Below, piece by piece: positions 38,177 through 48,300 of a stretch of 64,000 bases of DNA. The stretch's first letter is position 1; every line of letters begins with the position of its first letter. The notes under the pieces are model-generated. The model saw nothing but the letters and a program-made list of their open reading frames with translations. It was not told where the DNA came from and ran no database searches. The DNA comes from Lysobacter capsici. GTDB lineage: Bacteria; Pseudomonadota; Gammaproteobacteria; Xanthomonadales; Xanthomonadaceae. The DNA lies in the NCBI RefSeq assembly GCF_018732085.1, contig NZ_CP076103.1, positions 5,642,001-5,706,000 of the forward strand, read 5' to 3'. A program made the position numbers and the translations under genes.

Positions 38177-39073
38177 ATGAGCGGACGCCGCCTGCCCCCG
38201 CTAGGCACCCTGCGCGCCTTCGAGGCCGCGGCCCGGCTGCGCAGCTTCAAGCGCGCCGCCGAGGAGTTGTCGGTCACCCCGACCGCGATCAGCCACCAGA
38301 TCCGCGCGCTGGAAGCGCAGCTCGGCCTGCGCCTGTTCGAACGCGAGACCCGGCGGGTACGGCCGACCGCCGAGGCCGAGCGGCTGTACCCGGTGCTGCG
38401 CGACGGCTTCGACGCCTTCGCGCAGGCCATCGCCGAACTGACCGCGCGCCCGCGGCGGCAGGCGCTGACGATCTCGGCGACCTTGTCGTTCACCGCGAAA
38501 TGGCTGGTGCCGCGGGTGGCCTCGTTCCACGCCGCGTATCCGGACCTGGACCTGCGCCTGCACGCCTCCGACGATGCGGTTGACCTGCACGGCGGCGTCG
38601 CCGACGCGGCGATCCGCTACGGCCGCGGCCCGTATCCGGGCCTGGTCGCCGAAGCCTTGATCGACAACCGCTTCGCGCCGGTGTGCAGCCCGCGACTGGA
38701 CCTGCGCGGCCCCGACGATCTGCGCCGGCATACCCTGCTGCATTCGGAGTGGCGGCACCCGACCCAGGATTCGCCGACCTGGCGCGGCTGGTGCCTGCAG
38801 GCCGGGCTGGACGGGCTCGATGTCGACGCCGGGCTGCGCTTCACCGACGAAAGCCACGCGATCCAGTCGGCGATCGCCGGCCACGGCGTGGCCTTGCTGA
38901 GCCTGACCCTGGTCGCCGATGACCTTGCCGCGGGCACGCTGGTGCAGCCGTTCGGGCCGGCGTTGCAGGGGCACCCGCACTGGTTCGTGCATGCCGATGC
39001 GAATCCCAGCCCGCAGGTGCGGGCCTTGCGCGATTGGTTGCGGGCGCAGGTGGCGCTGGGGGATTCGGTTTGA
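38177..39073 (+). CDS. LysR-family regulator, GcvA-like, divergent from azoR
   Basis: A 298-residue LysR protein. The winged helix is LGTLRAFEAAARLRSFKRAAEELSVTPTAISHQIRALE, which with LFERETRRVRPT is typical of the GcvA subgroup. The C-terminal periplasmic-binding-like domain holds the inducer site. It most likely controls the divergent azoreductase, responding to quinones or other electrophiles; the effector is not shown by the sequence. Confidence 0.92.
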   Translation: MSGRRLPPLGTLRAFEAAARLRSFKRAAEELSVTPTAISHQIRALEAQLGLRLFERETRRVRPTAEAERLYPVLRDGFDAFAQAIAELTARPRRQALTISATLSFTAKWLVPRVASFHAAYPDLDLRLHASDDAVDLHGGVADAAIRYGRGPYPGLVAEALIDNRFAPVCSPRLDLRGPDDLRRHTLLHSEWRHPTQDSPTWRGWCLQAGLDGLDVDAGLRFTDESHAIQSAIAGHGVALLSLTLVADDLAAGTLVQPFGPALQGHPHWFVHADANPSPQVRALRDWLRAQVALGDSV

Positions 39074-39099
39074 TGCGCCGCGAATGTCGCGAGGTATTT

Positions 39100-39285
39100 T
39101 GTGGGAGGGGCTTGAGCCACGATGCTGTCCGATCCGGCGCGGCGATCTGAAACGAATTTGCCAGCCAATAGCCGCGGACATAGTCGATCTCGCGAGGTCT
39201 CCGTGGGAGGGGCCTCAGCCCCGATGCTTTTTTTCAGATCGCAGCGTCTGATCGGAAAGCATCGGGGCTGAAGCCCCTCCCACAA
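39100..39285. repeat. Three REP-like palindromes
   Basis: Forward copies lie at 39100-39125 (stem damaged: GAGCCACGATG) and 39203-39227, and a reverse copy at 39259-39285. The second and third form an inverted pair separated by 31 bases. They fill the gap between the LysR gene and the converging tautomerase gene. Confidence 0.8.
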
Positions 39286-39343
39286 AAAACCTCGGGCATC
39301 GGGTCGATCACAAGGGTCAGGCAGAACTCGGAGACTGGCTCGA

Positions 39344-39754
39344 TCAACCCTTCGCACTCGACTGGGCGAGCTGATAGCGCCGCTCCTGAGTCAACCCGCC
39401 ATAGCCGTAAGCCGCCGCCCGCGCATCGATCACATGGATATACGAGGTCTCATGCACCTCGCCGATCAGCGCCGATAGTTGCGCGTGCACTTGCTGCAGA
39501 TAACGCGCCTTCTCGCCCTTGGTGTTGGTTTCGTCGGTGATGCTGATGTCGAGGTGAAACGCATCGCGGCCCCAGTCGGCCAGCGAGCGTCCATCGATGA
39601 ACCAATGCGCGCGGTCGACGTAATGGATCGCGATCGCGATCAACTCGCGCGGCTTGCCGAGCACCTCGACGGTGAGGTCGGCGATCAAGGCCGCGGCGCG
39701 GCGGCTGAGGTCGGGGTCCGGCGATCCGGACAGTTGCAGGTTCAGGTGCGGCAT
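39344..39754 (-). CDS. Tautomerase-family protein
   Basis: A 136-residue protein starting MPHLNLQLSG, with proline directly after the initiator Met as needed for the catalytic N-terminal Pro of 4-oxalocrotonate tautomerase relatives. Further family traits are KPRELIAIAIHYVDRAHWFIDG and the later SYIHVIDARAAAYGYGG. The ATG at 39754 is chosen because it exposes this proline. It is divergent from a second LysR gene 131 bp away, its likely regulator. The substrate is unknown. Confidence 0.88.
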   Translation of the reverse strand: MPHLNLQLSGSPDPDLSRRAAALIADLTVEVLGKPRELIAIAIHYVDRAHWFIDGRSLADWGRDAFHLDISITDETNTKGEKARYLQQVHAQLSALIGEVHETSYIHVIDARAAAYGYGGLTQERRYQLAQSSAKG

Positions 39755-39885
39755 GGCGGCGGGCTCTGAGGCGGGCCGGCATGACTCGGCCCCGGGATGC
39801 AGGCCCAGACTAGGCTTGCGTCGACCATCGGAATAGCGGGAATATATGACCTCATCCATCGGCCGAACCGATAGACGGAGCATCC

Positions 39886-40749
39886 ATGCGCAGCCTCGAT
39901 CTCGAACAGCTCCGCGCCCTGGTCGCGGTCGCCGACGCCGGCAGCATTTCCGGCGGCGCCGGCCAGGTGTTCCGCTCGCAGTCGGCGATCAGCGAGCAGA
40001 TCCAGAAGCTCGAACAATCGGCCGGCGTGCCGCTGCTGCTGCGCTCGCGCAACGGCGTCGTGCCGACTCCGGCGGGGGAACGCCTGCTCGGGCATGCGCG
40101 GCAGATGCTCGCGCTCGGCGAACTGGCGCTGCACGACGTACGCCGCGAATTGCACCGCACCCAGGTGCGGCTGGCGATCAGCGATTATTTCCGGCCCGAC
40201 GAAATCGCCGCCCTGCTCGGCCACCTCGCCCGCCACTGCCCACAGTTGCAGCTGCAGGTGACGATGGGCCAGAGCGCGACGCTCGCGCGCACGCATGCCG
40301 AAGGCGGCTTCGATCTGGCCCTGACCATGGACCTGGAAACACCCGCGCAGGCGCGCCAGCGCAACCGCGCCGACGTGCTGCGGCGCGAACCGCTAGCCTG
40401 GGTCGCCGCGCCCGGCCTGGACCTTCGCGGCGAATCCGAACTGCCGCTGATCCTGCTGCCGGCCAGTTGCAGCCTGCACCAGATCGCGGTGCGGCGTTTG
40501 CAGCAGCAGCGGGTCGACTACCGGATCGCGCATGTCGGCAGCGGCGTCGCCGGCGTGCAGGCGGCCTTGCGCGCCGGGCTGGGTCTGGGCTGCCTCAACA
40601 CCTCGGCGATCGCGCCGGGACTGGCGATCGCGCGCTCCACGCGCCTGCCCAGCTTGCCGAGCTGCCGCTTCGTGCTGTTGCCGCCGCCCGACGACGCGGC
40701 GTCGGGCTTGCGCGAAGCCGACGCGGTACTGCGGGCATTCTTTCGCTAG
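39886..40749 (+). CDS. LysR-family regulator, divergent from tautomerase gene
   Basis: A 287-residue LysR protein with the winged helix LDLEQLRALVAVADAGSISGGAGQVFRSQSAISEQIQKLE and the following LLLRSRNGVVPTPAGERLL. The effector domain is ordinary in length. It probably regulates the tautomerase gene on the other strand. Confidence 0.92.
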   Translation: MRSLDLEQLRALVAVADAGSISGGAGQVFRSQSAISEQIQKLEQSAGVPLLLRSRNGVVPTPAGERLLGHARQMLALGELALHDVRRELHRTQVRLAISDYFRPDEIAALLGHLARHCPQLQLQVTMGQSATLARTHAEGGFDLALTMDLETPAQARQRNRADVLRREPLAWVAAPGLDLRGESELPLILLPASCSLHQIAVRRLQQQRVDYRIAHVGSGVAGVQAALRAGLGLGCLNTSAIAPGLAIARSTRLPSLPSCRFVLLPPPDDAASGLREADAVLRAFFR

Positions 40750-41108
40750 CTGCGATCGCGCGTGGCGACGAACCCCTGCCGAGCAGGCGCGCAATCAAGC
40801 GTAATGCGCGGGCCGGCGCGGCGCTCGCACGCTTGATGTTTCCAGACGAATCCATCGATAAGCGGACACGCGCGGCAGCCGACGATGCCCTGTTTGCGGC
40901 GCCAACCGGCGCCTCGGAGTCGGCTCTTTTCGACCGGCTCATCGGAACCGATCCATCGTAATTCACTTGCCGCAACCCGCTCGCACGGGCCGGGCCGCAT
41001 CGCGGCCGCACGGCGCATCGTCGTTCGTTGTCGGCCATCGCCGGCTCGATTGCGATGATCGAGCCTGATTCGATGGGTAGCGATCGGGCCTGAAGCTGTC
41101 ATGCAATG
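40750..41108. other. Intergenic region without a gene
   Basis: About 360 bases between the LysR gene and the ribbon-helix-helix gene. I see no supported reading frame or repeat in it apart from the hairpin at its right end. Confidence 0.6.
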
Positions 41109-41134
41109 CCGCCGCATCTTCCGGAATGCGGCGG
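41109..41134 (-). terminator. Hairpin downstream of the RHH gene
   Basis: CCGCCGCAT-CTTCCGGA-ATGCGGCGG, a perfect 9 bp stem, lies 22 bases past the stop of the minus-strand RHH gene. No clear U-tract follows, so function as a terminator is only likely. Confidence 0.45.
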
Positions 41135-41156
41135 GGCCATAGTCAGGTCATGCAGG

Positions 41157-41372
41157 TCACAACAACATCAGCTCGGAACGCTCCTTGGTGCTGTTGTCGA
41201 CGAAAAACATCTTCTTGCCCTTGTCGGCACGATCCTCGACCACCTGGTACAGGCGCAGCGCCTGGCGGATGGCCGCGGTCTTGCTGACGCCCTTGCGCAC
41301 ACACAGCTCTTCGAGAAATTGCATCTCGCTGCCTGCCAGATTAAGGGTCATACGGCGCCGGGTCTCTTTCAT
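41157..41372 (-). CDS. Ribbon-helix-helix (CopG-like) protein
   Basis: A 71-residue protein starting at ATG 41372, with GAGGTG eight bases upstream. RRRMTLNLAGSEMQFLEELCVRKGVSKTAAIRQALRLYQ has the beta-strand, helix, turn, helix layout of RHH DNA-binding proteins. The basic-polar tail continues to MFFVDNSTKERSELMLL. No toxin gene accompanies it. An upstream start at 41405 (MANSAKQ) is possible. Its DNA target is unknown; it may repress itself. Confidence 0.8.
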   Translation of the reverse strand: MKETRRRMTLNLAGSEMQFLEELCVRKGVSKTAAIRQALRLYQVVEDRADKGKKMFFVDNSTKERSELMLL

Positions 41373-41638
41373 TGGTACACCTCGTTGTTTAGCTGAATTG
41401 GCCATAAGTCGCGGCCTTGCCTGGCGCGACCGAAGGTATCGACTTGTCGCTCCTGTTCTCTTGCTTGTCTTCCCTGCAGGGTGTCGCACTTGCCATACGC
41501 ACGCGCTCGCCGTGTGTCACCGGAGAGCCCATCCGCATCGTGGGCGCAAAGGCCCACACGTCCACGGCCGACGAGCGGCCGCTTCCGGAAAATCGGCATC
41601 GCCGCGAGCCAGCGACGCTGGACCCGCGGACCGACGCA

Positions 41639-44600
41639 TCAGTAGCTCCCGACCATGTTGAGAAACCAGCCGCGATGGTCGTAATCGAAATTGGTCAGGT
41701 CGTCGCTGAATTGAGTGAAGTTGTAGCCCACGCCGACGCGGAAGTTCTTGCCGACGTCGCGATCGATGCCGATCAGCGCGCCCTGTTTCTGGCCGCCGTC
41801 CTTGACGTCCAGCCAGCGGTATTCGGCCAGGCCGTGCCAGACTTCCTTGAACTCGTAGCGCGTCTGCACCGCGGCGAAGGTGGTCGAGGAATCGGCCCAC
41901 TCGCCCTGCAGGCGGCCGAAGCGCACTTCGCCCACCCGCCGCGCCAGCTTGCCGGCGAATTCCCAGCGATGGTTCGGGTGGTAGATGCCTTCGAACGCCA
42001 GCACCTGGCTGCGCTGATCGTAATCGGAGATGTTGGGGCCGACCTGCTCCAGCGCCGAAACGTCGTACAGGAAGGTGTACTTGCCCAGCAGCGCCCAGCG
42101 CGTGTCGTTGTAGGGCCGCCACGAGAAGCCGACGTTGCTTTCGACGAACTTGGCGCCGGCGTCGCGGTTGATCTGGTCGCGTGTGCGCGAATAATTCAGC
42201 CGCCCGGCGATGCGGAAGCTGTCGTTGAGCTTGTGCAGGAAACGGTTGCTCGAGGTCCACTGCTCGCGCCGTTCCGCGCCGCTGTCGCGCCGCCATTCGA
42301 GCTTGCTCGACCATTGGGTATCGACCGAATTGCGTCCGCCGCTGAGGCTGACCGCGCGGCGATTGACCTGGCCGAGTTCGGCGGCCCGGTCGAGCGTCGC
42401 CTCCTGCAAGGTGAAACCCAGGTTCCAGCCTTCGCCGGGATAGAAGTCCATGCCGTAGGTGTGGGCCAGGCCGGATTCGTTGGGCGCCTTGAGGAACTGG
42501 CTTTCGTTGAACAAGTTGACCTGGTTCGACAGGCGCCAGCGTTGACCCAGGGTCCAGCCGCTGTTGAGGCGGTCGTTGAACAGCGGGTCGTGCTCGGTGG
42601 TGTCGGTCGAATAGGTGTAGCTGCCGTACAGGCTGTGATCGGGCGCGAGGCGGTATTCGGCGTTGACCTTGGCCGCGTCGCCGCGGTCGCCGGTGGTGAG
42701 TTCGGCGCCGACGCTGGACAGTTCGCCGAACAGGTACTTGGCGCCGACGCTCAAGGCGTCGTTGTCGGCGTACTTGCCGTGGTCGTCGTCGACGGTGACC
42801 TGCGCGGTGCCGAACAGCTCCAGCTGGGCGCCGATCTGCTGACGGTACTCGAGCGCGGCCAAGGTGCCGTTGGCGCTGCCGCCCAGGCGCTGCTCCTGCA
42901 CCCGTCGCACTTCGCCGCTGACGCTGATGTCGTCGCTGAGACGCCATTCGCCGGTCAGCTGGGCCTGGGTCAACGACTCCTTGCCGCGTTCGGCCACGCT
43001 GTAGCGACCGAACAGGCGCAGCGCCGGAGTGAGTTCGCCGTTGAACTCGAAGCCGCGCTCTTCGATCGGCTCGCCGGTGTCGTAACGCGAAATCGAATAA
43101 CCCGCGTCGACCTTGCGCCACCACGAACCCACGGTCCAGTCGCTTTGCGTCCAACCCAGTTCGCGCAGGTTGGCCCGCGCCTCGACCGAGCGCGCCTTGC
43201 CTTCGCGGTCCTTGAGGCCGGAGTTGAGCTCGGTGAAGCTCAAGCCGCCGTTGTCGGAGAAGAACACCGGCGCGCTGGTCGCCTGGGTCTGGGTCTGTTC
43301 GAGCTTGAGGTAGGTGCCGCGGCCGGCCTGCAGGGTGAGGTCGGCGCCCTTGAGGCGGTAGTCCTCGCCCGAGCGCTTTTCGTCGATGTAGGTGCCGCCC
43401 ACCGCGACGTGATCGCCGAACCAGTGCTTGCCGCGGAAACCGGTCGCCATGTCGTCGGCGTCGAAGCCGTCGGGCACGTATTCGTAATCGACCAGCAGGA
43501 TCTGCTGATAGCCGTCGAGCGGGGTGTCGTGGGTGAGCGTGCGCAGGCCTTCGCGCGACACTTGCGACAGCGGCTTGTCGAGCAGGATGCGGCCCTGCAG
43601 CTCGTCGATTTCGTAATCGGCGCCGCGCACCAGATCGACGCGGTTCTCGACCCGGCCGGTGGTGGGGTCTCGCACCTCGACGGTGAGTTTCTCCGAGCCC
43701 GGCAACACGTCGCCGTGCTTGAGGTAGTACAGGCGCGCACCGGTGCCGAGCAATTCGGTGTGGCCCGGCGCGGTCTGCGCCTGCGAGCCGAACACGCGCA
43801 GCTGCGAGCCGGCTTCGCCGATCGCGGTGGTGCGGCGGCTGCGCCAATCGAGCGCGCCGCCGTACAGCGAACGGTTGTACTGGGCGTATTCGGTGCCGGT
43901 GATGCCGGTGTTGAAGTTGCCCCACAGCGCCTGGTTCTTGTCCCAGTCCACGCGCAGGTACAGCCGTCCCATGGTGTCGACGTCGCGGTAGGTCACCGAA
44001 TCGTCGCCATACACCGGGTAATACTGGTCCGGGTCGAGGCGGCGGAACACGTCCTGCGGGTCGGCGTTCCAGAAGCCGTTGAACAGCTCGCTGATCTCGC
44101 GTTCCTGGGTGTCGGCCTGGGCGGTAACGAGGTACTTGCCTTTGACCTTGCCCTTCAAATAAAACGCCAGGCGCCCATCGATCAGGAAGTTGTCGTCGTA
44201 GCGATCGTCCGGCGTCACCGGTTCGACCGAACCCGACGCGCTGTTGCCCGACACGGTGACATCGGCCATCGCCACCGCGAACAGATAACGGCCGGTGACG
44301 TCGACGTCGATCGCGTGGTGCAGGGCCGGTTCGTCCTTGCGGCCGCCGACTTCGATATCGAACCGATGCTGGCCGACCGGCACGAGGTACTCGGCGACCA
44401 GCTTGCGCTCCAGATCGACCGGATGCATGCGGCCGTTGATCTTGATCGACATGCCGTCGGGGATGTTGCGCCCCTGCAGGCGCACGCGCGAGCCGTAGAT
44501 CGGGATGTTCTGCTGGCGCAGGTTGTCCTGGCCGAAGATGCTGTCGATCTGGCTGCGCTGTTCGGCGTCCTGCACGCTCAGCGAGGCGCCGAATTGCTTC

Positions 44601-45382
44601 TGGGTGGCATCGCGCAGGATCTGCGCGCCGCGTTCGGCCTCTTCGGGCCGGACCAGTTGTATCCGCCGCGGGAAGGTCTCGTCGAAGCTGCCGTCCTCGC
44701 CGTAGGCACGGACGATGTAGATCAGTTCGTCGTCCGCGCGCAGCCTGAGTTCGGCCGGCAAGGCGCCGTCCCATTCGACGTCGCTGACCGACGCCAGCGG
44801 CATCGGCACCGTCGCGATCGGGCTGACTAGGTCGGAATCGCTTGCGCGGTAGATCAGCACCTCCGCGCGTTTGATGAACGCGGCGTAGTTGTTGTACGCA
44901 TAGAAGCGCACCGGCTTGACGATCCTGCTGCCGTCGAAGGCGACCAGCGACGGCGCCGACACGGTCATTTCCGGACGGCCGAGGTTGGGATCCTCGGTCG
45001 CCCAGATCACGCCGCCGCCGGGCAGTTGCATCGACCATTTGCCGACCACCACCGCCTTGCCCGGCACCGGCGTCTGCTGCCAGGTCGAGTTGCTGTCCTC
45101 GGCTTCGATCGTGACCCGGCGGTCGGGTTGCAACGTTTCCGACGAAGACCGTTCGCTGGTGCCTTGGGTGACCGGCTGACGCTTGCCGCGCGTGCGCAGT
45201 TCGAACAGCACGCCTTGATCGCTGTCGCAACCGGCGGCGTTGCACTCGACCTCGCCGCTGTCCTGCGCCTTGTCCGGCGCCGCGGCCGGCGGGGTCGCCG
45301 GCGGCGCGGTTTGCGCGCCGGCGACCTTGACCAGACCGCTGAGGATGCAGATGAGGGTGTAATCGAGCAGTTTCATTTTCAT
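41639..45382 (-). CDS. Large probable outer-membrane protein paired with the giant DUF11/OmpA protein
   Basis: A 1247-residue protein with signal peptide MKMKLLDYTLICILSGLVKVAGA and likely cleavage before QTAPP. The N-terminal third contains beta-rich domains with inserted motifs such as PIYGSRVRLQGRNIPDGMSI. From about residue 400 the sequence alternates hydrophobic and polar residues in repeated beta-hairpins (SWWRKVDAGYSISRY, YNFTQFSDDLTNF). It ends in an aromatic residue (LNMVGSY), as outer-membrane barrels usually do. The gene starts 11 bp behind the giant gene, so it is the second cistron; GAAGGGG supports the ATG at 45382. A role in anchoring or exporting the giant protein is inference. 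No known family was recognised with certainty. Confidence 0.8.
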   Translation of the reverse strand: MKMKLLDYTLICILSGLVKVAGAQTAPPATPPAAAPDKAQDSGEVECNAAGCDSDQGVLFELRTRGKRQPVTQGTSERSSSETLQPDRRVTIEAEDSNSTWQQTPVPGKAVVVGKWSMQLPGGGVIWATEDPNLGRPEMTVSAPSLVAFDGSRIVKPVRFYAYNNYAAFIKRAEVLIYRASDSDLVSPIATVPMPLASVSDVEWDGALPAELRLRADDELIYIVRAYGEDGSFDETFPRRIQLVRPEEAERGAQILRDATQKQFGASLSVQDAEQRSQIDSIFGQDNLRQQNIPIYGSRVRLQGRNIPDGMSIKINGRMHPVDLERKLVAEYLVPVGQHRFDIEVGGRKDEPALHHAIDVDVTGRYLFAVAMADVTVSGNSASGSVEPVTPDDRYDDNFLIDGRLAFYLKGKVKGKYLVTAQADTQEREISELFNGFWNADPQDVFRRLDPDQYYPVYGDDSVTYRDVDTMGRLYLRVDWDKNQALWGNFNTGITGTEYAQYNRSLYGGALDWRSRRTTAIGEAGSQLRVFGSQAQTAPGHTELLGTGARLYYLKHGDVLPGSEKLTVEVRDPTTGRVENRVDLVRGADYEIDELQGRILLDKPLSQVSREGLRTLTHDTPLDGYQQILLVDYEYVPDGFDADDMATGFRGKHWFGDHVAVGGTYIDEKRSGEDYRLKGADLTLQAGRGTYLKLEQTQTQATSAPVFFSDNGGLSFTELNSGLKDREGKARSVEARANLRELGWTQSDWTVGSWWRKVDAGYSISRYDTGEPIEERGFEFNGELTPALRLFGRYSVAERGKESLTQAQLTGEWRLSDDISVSGEVRRVQEQRLGGSANGTLAALEYRQQIGAQLELFGTAQVTVDDDHGKYADNDALSVGAKYLFGELSSVGAELTTGDRGDAAKVNAEYRLAPDHSLYGSYTYSTDTTEHDPLFNDRLNSGWTLGQRWRLSNQVNLFNESQFLKAPNESGLAHTYGMDFYPGEGWNLGFTLQEATLDRAAELGQVNRRAVSLSGGRNSVDTQWSSKLEWRRDSGAERREQWTSSNRFLHKLNDSFRIAGRLNYSRTRDQINRDAGAKFVESNVGFSWRPYNDTRWALLGKYTFLYDVSALEQVGPNISDYDQRSQVLAFEGIYHPNHRWEFAGKLARRVGEVRFGRLQGEWADSSTTFAAVQTRYEFKEVWHGLAEYRWLDVKDGGQKQGALIGIDRDVGKNFRVGVGYNFTQFSDDLTNFDYDHRGWFLNMVGSY

Positions 45383-45393
45383 GGCAGGCCCCT

Positions 45394-48300
45394 TCACTTG
45401 CCCGGCTTATCGGCAGGGGCTGCCGGGTCGTTGCTGATATCGACGCGCAGGTGCTGGCGCAGCTCCGGACTGGCGTGGGCGACGATCGCCTCGAACACCG
45501 CCTTGGTGCGGCGCATGCCGAGCGCGACGTTGTACTCGTCCGAAGCACGCAGGTCGGTGTGGCCGGTGATGACCACACGCGTCCCGCGCAATTGCTCCAG
45601 CGCCGCGGCCACCTTGGCGATCACCGGCAGGTACTTGGGCTTGATCGTCGCCTTGTCGGTATCGAACAGCACCGTGCCCAGCAGCGGCCATTGCGCGAAG
45701 CCCACCACCATCGTGGCCGGGTCCTGCGGATCGGTGCGGACACTGATCTGCAAGGCCTTGAACAGCTGCGGGTCGACCTGGGTCTCCAGCGACTTGCGTA
45801 CCGCCAGGGCACGGTCCATCGCCAGCGTCTCGTTCTCGCCGTTGGCAGTGATGACGATCTCGCCGCCGCCGTACTGCCTGATCTTCGACGCCATGTTCTC
45901 GATCGCCGGCAGGTACTGCGGCGTGACCTGGGCGCTGCCCGGCGAGAACATCACCTCGCCGATCCGCATCTCGACCTGTTCCTGCGTGCCGGGGATTTCG
46001 CCCGGCGGCAGCTTGACGCCGAAGTCAAAGCGCACCGGGATGCCCGGCGTGAGACGCCGCACCAACGGGTTGTCGGTGGTGAACGTCGCGCCCGGCGGCA
46101 AGGTGGCCGGATCGACCTTGAGGATGAAGTTGCGGCCGCGTTCCCACGGACCGCCCGCCACGCCCTCGAGGTGGTAACGGCCGAACTGGTCGGTTTCGAT
46201 CAACAGGCCTTCGACCGAGGCGATGCGCACGCCGGGGATGCCGCGTTCGTCGATGCCGTGATTGCTCACGATGTAGTCGACGCGGTAGCCCTCGGCGGTC
46301 TGCGCGACCTGGCGTTCGACCTTCGGCTCGGCGGCCGTGAGGTGCTTGGCCGCGTCGCCGCTGAGCTCGGTGCGGGTGTTGCCGGCCGCATCCATGCGCA
46401 CGGTGATGCCCTGCGCCGTGGTCAGCGCGAAGCCGTCGTCGAACTTGGGCTCGCGCAGCGTCTGGCTGATCACCACGCGATGGTCGGCGACCGGATCGGC
46501 CTCGGACTGGCGCGCACTGATCTTGCCCAGGTCGATGCCGTGCAGCATCGGCGAGCTCGCGTCGGGCTCGGGCTTGGCGCCGTCGCCGCGATCGACCGTG
46601 GTCGAGTGGGCGACATAGGCGTCGGCCGCGAAGCCGCCGTGCACCCGCACCCCACTGAGGTCGGCCGAGTCCTGCCAGCCGTCGCTATCACGGTCGTCGA
46701 ACACGGTACCGAGCAGCAGCGATTCGTCGAGCAGCGGATCGGCGACCAGTTGCACTTCGGCCGTCGCCTCGTTCGACCGCACGTCGCCGTCCTGCGCATA
46801 GGCGCGGTTGACGTGGGTACCGGGACGCACGCCCGCGCCGACCCGCAGCAGATACATCACGGTCGCGCTTTCGCCGGCCTTGATGTCGATCTGGTCGACC
46901 TTGATCGGGTAGCTGCCGACCTGGCGGCCGCCACCGTCGCGATCGGCCACCTGCAGGCTGCCTTCGACCAGGGTGAAGCCGGCCGGCGGCGTGTCGGTCA
47001 GGGTCGCGTCGATCGTGTCGACCTGGCCGACGTTCTTGATCGTCAGCGTGTAGCGGACCAGGTCGCCGATCTTCACGTCGCGCGGATTGGCCTGCTTGGT
47101 CACGAACAGATCGCTGCTCGCTTCGGGTTCGACCTGGACGATCGCGGTCGCATCGGCGCTCGCGGTGCCGCTGGCGCCACCGACGTTGCCGTAGCGCGCG
47201 GTCACCTTGACCACGTTGTCCAGCGTGCCGCCGGCGTTGGCTTCCTCGCGGGTGATGGTGTGTGTGTACGTGTTGCAGTCCGTGCTCGCGCCCGGCGCCA
47301 GCGAGGTCGCGCCGCAGCTCAACGTGGTGGCCGGATAGTTCTCCAGCACGTCGCTGGTGGCCATGTCGTTGAGAGTGACGTTGCCGGTGTTGCTGATGCG
47401 CACCGCATAGGTGATCACGTCGCCGACATTGCCCACGCCCTTCTTGCCTTCGTCCACGGTCAGGGTCGCGACCTTGACGATGGCCACGGCCGGACGCGCC
47501 TGGATCGGCACGGTGACGGTGGGATGGCAACGCGCTTCGGTCGAACCGGCCGGGCAGACGTTCGGCGTGCTGGTCGCCACCGTCGCGGTGTTCACCACCG
47601 AGCCATTGTCGGCGTCGGCCTGCACGACCTTGTAGGTACCGGTCAGCACGCAGGTGCCGGTCGGCGCGACGCTGGCGCAGGTGATCGTGTTCGGCGTGAT
47701 CTTGTCGTCGCTGACGACCACGTCGGTCAGATCGATGTTGCCGGTGTTGGTCGCGGTGACGGTGTAGGTCAGCGTGTCGCCCACGCTCACCCGTCCGTCG
47801 CCGTCCTCGTCGGCGTTGCCGGTCATGGCCTTGGCCGAGCCCAGATTCGGCATCTGGGTCACCGGCACATCGACGCGCGGGTTGCATTTCGGATCGGCCG
47901 AACCGACCGGGCAGACCGGCTGGCCACCCGGAGGCGGCGTATCGACCACCGTGGCGGCGTTGCGGATCGTGCCCGCGTTGGCGTCGGCCGGCGTGACCCG
48001 ATACGTGCCGGTCAGCACGCAGGTCGCGCCCGGCACCACGATCGCGCAGGTCGTCGTGTTCGGCGTGATCTTGTCGTCGGTCACCACCACGTTGCTGAGA
48101 TCGACGTTGCCGATGTTGGTCACGGTGATCGTGTAGCTCAGGGTGTCGCCCACCGTCACCGAGCCGCTGCCGTCTTCGTCGGCATTGGCGGTCATCGCCT
48201 TGGTCGAACGCAGCTCGCCGTTGCGCGGCAGCGGGGTCTGGGTGGAGGCGGGCGCCGACGTCACCGGCGTGCCGCTGGGCGGCGTACCGGTCGCGGTCGC

